Source of the DNA: Curtobacterium sp. MCBD17_013
GTDB lineage: Bacteria; Actinomycetota; Actinomycetes; Actinomycetales; Microbacteriaceae
Assembly: GCF_003234565.1 (NCBI RefSeq)
Contig: NZ_QKTU01000021.1
Coordinates: 1 to 33,793, forward strand
Direction of reading: 5' to 3'
Length of the DNA: 33,793 nt
The notes under the pieces are model-generated. The model ran no database searches, had not been told where the DNA came from, and was given only the letters and a program-made list of their open reading frames with translations. Positions 29,685 through 33,793 of the stretch are shown here, piece by piece (position 1 is the stretch's first letter; each line of letters starts with the position of its first letter). A program made the position numbers and the translations under genes.

Positions 29685-30644
29685 ATGCTCCACCGCCTGC
29701 GCTTCATCCCCGGACGCCTCATCCAGGCGATCCCGGTCGCGTTCGGCGTGACGATCATCGTCTTCTTCCTGTCGCACCTCCTGCCCGGGAACGCCGCACT
29801 GGCGCTCCTCGGCGAGCGCGCGACGAAGGCGAGCGTCGCCGCCCTGACCCAGCAGCTCGGCCTCGACCAGCCGCTGTGGAAGCAGTACTTCCTGTTCCTC
29901 GGGCAGATCCTGCACGGGAACCTCGGCTCGAGCCTCACCTACCAGCTCCCCGTCACGCAGCTCGTCATGCAGGCCGTGCCCGTGACGCTCTCGCTGCTCG
30001 GCCTCGCACTCCTCATGGCGCTCGCGATCAGCATCCCGCTCGCGTCGCTGGCGGCCTCGCGGCCCAACGGCGGCCGTGACCTCGCCGCCCGCGCGGTCAC
30101 CCTGCTCGGGCAGGGCATGCCGCAGTTCTGGGTCGGCATCATGCTCATCCTGCTGCTCGCGGTCGACGTCAAGGCGTTCCCGGTGGGTGGCTACGGCAAC
30201 GGCGCCGGCGGTCACCTGTACTCCCTGTTCCTCCCCGCGCTGACGCTCGCGATCGCGATGTCACCGACGATCATCCGGAGCCTCCGCTCGTCGATGATCG
30301 GCGTGCTCGAGTCGGAGTACGTCGGCACCGCCAAGTCGAAGGGCGCGTACGGGGTCCCGCTCTTCCGCGACCACGTGATCCGCAACGCGGCGATCCCGAC
30401 GGTGTCGATCATCGGCGTCAACCTCGGGTACCTCGTCGGCGGATCGCTCGTCATCGAGAAGGTGTTCGCGCTCCCCGGCCTCGGGTCGCTCATGGTGAAC
30501 GCGATCTTCGCCCGTGACTTCCCGACGATCCAGGGCGTCACGCTCTTCGTCGCCATCTTCGTCGTCGTGGTCGGGATCCTGACCGACGTCGTCTACACGA
30601 TGCTCGACCCCCGGGTCGACCTGGCCGGAGGGAACGCCGCATGA
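29685..30644 (+). CDS. ABC peptide importer permease (DppB type)
   Basis: A 319-residue protein with six spans. The first is RLIQAIPVAFGVTIIVFFLSHLL, followed by PGNAALALLGERA (the usual PGDP motif here degenerate) and the polar loop LTQQLGLDQPLWKQYFLFL, which is the DppB hallmark. The EAA-type loop is EYVGTAKSKGAYGVPLFRDHVIRNAAIPT, and the C-terminus is VVYTMLDPRVDL. The Shine-Dalgarno GGAAGG fits the ATG. It forms the membrane channel with the next permease and starts the 4-bp-overlap chain of the operon. Confidence 0.92.
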   Translation: MLHRLRFIPGRLIQAIPVAFGVTIIVFFLSHLLPGNAALALLGERATKASVAALTQQLGLDQPLWKQYFLFLGQILHGNLGSSLTYQLPVTQLVMQAVPVTLSLLGLALLMALAISIPLASLAASRPNGGRDLAARAVTLLGQGMPQFWVGIMLILLLAVDVKAFPVGGYGNGAGGHLYSLFLPALTLAIAMSPTIIRSLRSSMIGVLESEYVGTAKSKGAYGVPLFRDHVIRNAAIPTVSIIGVNLGYLVGGSLVIEKVFALPGLGSLMVNAIFARDFPTIQGVTLFVAIFVVVVGILTDVVYTMLDPRVDLAGGNAA

Positions 30645-31525
30645 CCACCCCCACGGCGACGTTGGTCGGCTTCAAGAACCGGCGCCGCGCCTCCCGGACA
30701 CGCTCGCTCAAGGCCTGGTACCGGAACGGCTCGCTCATGGCGGGCATCGTCATCGTCGGGCTGCTCGTGGTGGTGGCGGTCGCCGCGCCCGTCATCGCGC
30801 CCTACGACCCCGTCAAGCAGCACCTGGAGGCGGCGCTCGAGTCGCCGAGTTCGGCGCACTGGCTCGGGACCGACAAGTACGGCCGTGACGTCCTGTCCCG
30901 CCTCATCTGGGGCGCGCGGGTCGACCTGCGGGTCGGGTTCCTCGCGGTGCTCATCCCGTTCGTCGTCGGCAGCGTCGTCGGCGCGATCGCCGGGTACGTG
31001 GGCGGCATCGTCGACACGATCCTCATGCGCATCGTCGACGTGTTCTTCGCGTTCCCCTTCTACGTCATGGTCATCGTGCTGGTGTTCGTCCTCGGGGCGG
31101 GCGAGGCGAGCATCTACCTGGCGATCGCCGCCGTGTCGTGGGTGTCCTACGCCAAGATCGTCCGCGGCGAGGTCCTGGTGGCCAAGCAGCAGGACTACGT
31201 CGTCGCGGCGCGACTCGGGGGCATGTCCCACGTGCGGCTGCTCGTCCGGCACATCGCCCCGAACGTCATGACGCAGGCGATCATCTACGCGATGAGCGAC
31301 ATCGTCATGGACATCATGGCGATCGTCACGCTCGGGTACCTCGGCCTCGGCATCGAACCGCCGACCGCCGAGTGGGGCTCGATGATCGTCGACGGCCAGG
31401 AGTTCATCACGACCCAGTGGCAGCAGACGACGATCCCCGGGCTCGTCGTGGTCGTCACGAGCCTCGGCCTGTCCTGGCTCGGCGACGGCATCAGCGACCT
31501 GCTCAGCCCGGACCGGAGGCGTTGA
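30641..31525 (+). CDS. ABC peptide importer permease (DppC type)
   Basis: A 294-residue protein. The N-terminal tail is basic; span 1 is MAGIVIVGLLVVVAVAAPVIAPYDP. Then SSAHWLGTDKYGRDVLSRLIWGARVDL follows, the H-x-L-G-T-D-x-x-G-R-D-x-x-S-R signature of DppC. The EAA loop is YVVAARLGGMSHVRLLVRHIAPNV and the end is GLSWLGDGISDLLSPDRRR. Its ATG overlaps the previous stop by 4 bases (ATGA), giving equal amounts of the two permeases. Confidence 0.94.
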   Translation: MTTPTATLVGFKNRRRASRTRSLKAWYRNGSLMAGIVIVGLLVVVAVAAPVIAPYDPVKQHLEAALESPSSAHWLGTDKYGRDVLSRLIWGARVDLRVGFLAVLIPFVVGSVVGAIAGYVGGIVDTILMRIVDVFFAFPFYVMVIVLVFVLGAGEASIYLAIAAVSWVSYAKIVRGEVLVAKQQDYVVAARLGGMSHVRLLVRHIAPNVMTQAIIYAMSDIVMDIMAIVTLGYLGLGIEPPTAEWGSMIVDGQEFITTQWQQTTIPGLVVVVTSLGLSWLGDGISDLLSPDRRR

Positions 31526-31526
31526 C

Positions 31527-32582
31527 ATGGAGGGACGACGCGACATGCCGACGACGGCCACGACCGCGGCGACGACCGCGAGCGCCACGACGACCGCACC
31601 GCTGCTCGAGGTCGAGGGCCTCACCATCGGCATCCGACGCCGGGGCCGCCCCGACGTCCGGATCGTCGAGGACCTGGGGTTCAGCATCGCCGAGGGCGAG
31701 CGGTTCGGGATCGTCGGCGAGTCCGGCTCGGGCAAGTCCCTGACGCTCCGGGCGATCGCGGGGCTGCTGCCGAAGGGCGTCACGGTCCTCTCGGGTGCGA
31801 TCCGCTACCGCGGGCGGGACCTCGCGGGCCTCGGCGCGAAGGAACGGCGCCGCCTCATGGGCCCCGAGATCGCCATGGTGTTCCAGGAGCCGATGACCGC
31901 GCTCAACCCGGTGCTCCGCGTGGGCGACCAGATCGCCGAGGGGCCGCGTCGGTACCTCGGGCTCTCGCGCGCCGCGGCGCACGACCTGGCCGTCGAGATG
32001 ATGCGCCGGACGGGCATCCCGGATCCCGAGCGCCGCGCCGCGGCCTACCCGCACGAGCTGTCGGGCGGGCTCCGGCAGCGCGTCATGATCGCGATGGCGC
32101 TGTCGTGCTCACCGAAGCTCGTGCTCTGCGACGAGCCGACCACCGCGCTCGACGTGACGGTCCAGCACCAGGTGCTCCAGCTGCTCGAGGAGCTCTGCGA
32201 CGCCACGGGTGCCGCGCTCGCGTTCGTCACGCACGACCTCGCCGTCGTCAACCAGACGTGCAGCCGGGTCGCGGTGATGTACGCCGGCCACCGGGTGGAG
32301 ACGGGCCCGGTCAAGGCCGTCTTCGCCGACCCGCGGCACCCGTACACGAAGGGTCTGCTCGACTCGGCGCCGGACTTCGACGACCCCGACCGAGCACTCG
32401 TGCCGATCCCCGGGTTCCCGCCGAACCTGGCCGCCCGGCCGTCCGGCTGCCCGTTCGCACCGCGCTGCCCGTTCGTCGTCGAGGCGTGCACGACCGCCAT
32501 GCCGCCGCAGGAGGACGTCGGGCCCGGCCGCACCGCCGCCTGCATCCGCACGCACGAGGTGTTCGAGGGAGTCCCCGCATGA
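31527..32582 (+). CDS. ABC peptide importer ATPase (DppD type)
   Basis: A 351-residue ATPase. A Thr/Ala-rich tail of about 25 residues precedes LLEVEGLTIGI. Walker A is GESGSGKS (64-71), the Q-loop MVFQEPMTALNP, the signature LSGGLRQR, Walker B LVLCDEPTTALD, and the switch FVTHDLAVV. The C-terminal oligopeptide extension has RPSGCPFAPRCPFVVEACTT, whose cysteines may hold an iron-sulphur cluster. The GGAGG Shine-Dalgarno fits this ATG. A second ATG six codons on also has one, so the exact start is uncertain. It begins one base after the DppC stop. Confidence 0.93.
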   Translation: MEGRRDMPTTATTAATTASATTTAPLLEVEGLTIGIRRRGRPDVRIVEDLGFSIAEGERFGIVGESGSGKSLTLRAIAGLLPKGVTVLSGAIRYRGRDLAGLGAKERRRLMGPEIAMVFQEPMTALNPVLRVGDQIAEGPRRYLGLSRAAAHDLAVEMMRRTGIPDPERRAAAYPHELSGGLRQRVMIAMALSCSPKLVLCDEPTTALDVTVQHQVLQLLEELCDATGAALAFVTHDLAVVNQTCSRVAVMYAGHRVETGPVKAVFADPRHPYTKGLLDSAPDFDDPDRALVPIPGFPPNLAARPSGCPFAPRCPFVVEACTTAMPPQEDVGPGRTAACIRTHEVFEGVPA

Positions 32583-33793
32583 CCACGATCGCACCCACGG
32601 CGCCCGACACCGGCGCCGTCCTCAGCGCCACGGGCGTCACGAAGCGGTACGCCCTGCCCGTGACCGTCGTCGACCGCGTCCGACGCACCGAGCGTCCGGC
32701 GCTCAAGGCCCTCGACGGCATCGACCTCGACCTCCGGCGCGGCGAGGTCCTCGCGCTCGTCGGCGAGTCCGGATCGGGCAAGTCGACGCTCGCCAAGATC
32801 CTCGTCGGCAGCGTCACCGCGACGACGGGTCGGGTCGACGCCGACGGTGCCCCGCTGCCGGTCCACCGCGACCGCGAGGCCTCACGCCGCATCCAGATGG
32901 TGTTCCAGGACCCGTACTCGTCGCTCAACCCGCGGATGAGCGTCGGCTCGATGCTCCGCGAGCTCCTGCTCCTGCACCGCATCGTGCCGCGGAACGAGGT
33001 GCGGGCCGAGAGCATCCGGGTCCTCGGGCTCGTCGGCCTGGACGAGGACGCGCTCGACGCCTACCCGAGCCAGTTCTCGGGCGGCCAGCGGCAGCGCATC
33101 GCGATCGCCCGCGCCATCGCCGTGCGGCCGGACGTGCTCATCGCCGACGAGCCGGTGTCAGCGCTCGACGTGTCGGTGCAGGCGACGATCCTCGAACTGT
33201 TCGCCCGCCTCCAGCGCGAGCTCGGCCTGAGCATCCTGTTCGTCGCCCACAACCTCGCGGTCGTGCAGCACCTGAGCCAGCGCGTCGCGGTCATGTACCT
33301 CGGCCGCATCGTCGAGGTCGCCGACACCGCCGAGCTGTTCCGGAACCCCCGGCACCCGTACACGCGGGCGCTCATCGACTCGATCCCGCGCATGGGCACC
33401 GAGGACGCCATGAGCCGCCTCGCGCTGCAGGGCGACCCGCCCAGCCCGTTCGACGTCCCGAGCGGCTGCCGGTTCCACCCCCGCTGCCCGTACGCGGTCG
33501 ACGCCTGCCGCACCGTCGACCCCGCGCTCGAGCCGGTGCCGGTCGTCATCGGCGCACGTCCGACGTCCGCCGGCGGCCTGCCGGGAGGCGACGGAACGTC
33601 CGCCGCGCACGTCGCCGCCTGCATCCGGTCGGCCGAGCTCGGCGACGTCGACCCGCTCCGCGAACCGGCGATCGAACTCGACGACCCCGCACTCACGGAA
33701 CCCGAGGTCCTGCTCGATCCCGACGCGCTCGTCGAGGGCGATCCCGTCGACCGCCCCCAGACGGCCACCCCGGCCCACCCCGCCCAGCACCAC
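32579..33793 (+). CDS. ABC peptide importer ATPase (DppF type), truncated by the window edge
   Basis: The ATG overlaps the previous stop by 4 bases, and 405 codons are open up to the edge. Walker A is GESGSGKST (62-70), followed by MVFQDPYSSLNPRM, the signature FSGGQRQR (166-173), Walker B VLIADEPVSALD and FVAHNLAVV. The oligopeptide C-terminal extension includes GCRFHPRCPYAVDAC. After this the chain goes on into an acidic, Pro-rich tail (ELDDPALTEPEVLLDPDALV), which is longer than usual for the family and not yet ended at the edge. It pairs with the DppD-type ATPase to power the importer. The stop lies outside. Confidence 0.92.
   Translation, partial: MTTIAPTAPDTGAVLSATGVTKRYALPVTVVDRVRRTERPALKALDGIDLDLRRGEVLALVGESGSGKSTLAKILVGSVTATTGRVDADGAPLPVHRDREASRRIQMVFQDPYSSLNPRMSVGSMLRELLLLHRIVPRNEVRAESIRVLGLVGLDEDALDAYPSQFSGGQRQRIAIARAIAVRPDVLIADEPVSALDVSVQATILELFARLQRELGLSILFVAHNLAVVQHLSQRVAVMYLGRIVEVADTAELFRNPRHPYTRALIDSIPRMGTEDAMSRLALQGDPPSPFDVPSGCRFHPRCPYAVDACRTVDPALEPVPVVIGARPTSAGGLPGGDGTSAAHVAACIRSAELGDVDPLREPAIELDDPALTEPEVLLDPDALVEGDPVDRPQTATPAHPAQHH

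Overview
The window is a high-GC actinobacterial chromosome segment with short intergenic gaps, many 4-bp start/stop overlaps, GTG starts and leaderless-looking promoters. The gene set (LacI-controlled GH127 operon served by an ABC importer with no ATPase of its own, monomeric isocitrate dehydrogenase, UdgX, GAF-ANTAR regulator, DUF6458-like protein) fits the Microbacteriaceae, with a plant-associated genus such as Curtobacterium as the best guess. This is inference from content; no rRNA or other marker is present. I saw no tRNA, rRNA, CRISPR array, insertion sequence or phage gene.

Layout: (1) 0-2.7 kb: the start of a secreted Pro/Thr-rich protein running off the left edge on the minus strand, an MFS exporter, and a MarR regulator divergent from a small VOC/glyoxalase protein. 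Two matching palindromes lie between the last two. (2) 2.7-5.6 kb: a small zinc-ribbon gene flanked by two different tandem-repeat arrays, then a secreted protein with an odd C-terminal sorting-like signal, translationally coupled to a sortase. (3) 5.6-13.3 kb: a GT2 glycosyltransferase and a LacI regulator on the minus strand. Divergent from these is an operon of GH127 beta-L-arabinofuranosidase, Tat-lipoprotein sugar-binding protein and two sugar permeases. It has a LacI-type operator at the predicted start point and ends in a very large hairpin. (4) 13.3-17.5 kb: monomeric NADP-isocitrate dehydrogenase, UdgX and a DAO-family FAD oxidoreductase. (5) 17.5-22.7 kb: mostly single genes (membrane protein, APH-family kinase, DUF6197-like protein, an uncharacterised charged protein, a DUF6458-like membrane protein) plus a MacB-type ATPase/permease pair. 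(6) 23-26.4 kb: a phytoene-dehydrogenase-like FAD oxidoreductase with an SRPBCC protein, then an AraC-HTH protein overlapping a GAF-ANTAR regulator. (7) 26.5-27.9 kb: a shikimate-dehydrogenase-like protein and a GNAT acetyltransferase on the minus strand. (8) 28.0 kb to the right edge: a complete Dpp/Opp-type peptide importer (binding protein, two permeases, two ATPases), the last ATPase running off the window.

The clearest working unit is region 3. Sugar would be bound outside by the lipoprotein, imported by the two permeases using an ATPase encoded elsewhere, and cleaved inside by GH127, with LacI repression lifted by an arabinoside or arabinose signal. The peptide importer is a second complete unit; its binding protein unusually lacks a lipid-anchor cysteine. 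The least understood parts are the surface protein/sortase pair, the repeat arrays around the zinc-ribbon gene, and the oxidoreductase/SRPBCC/AraC/ANTAR cluster.
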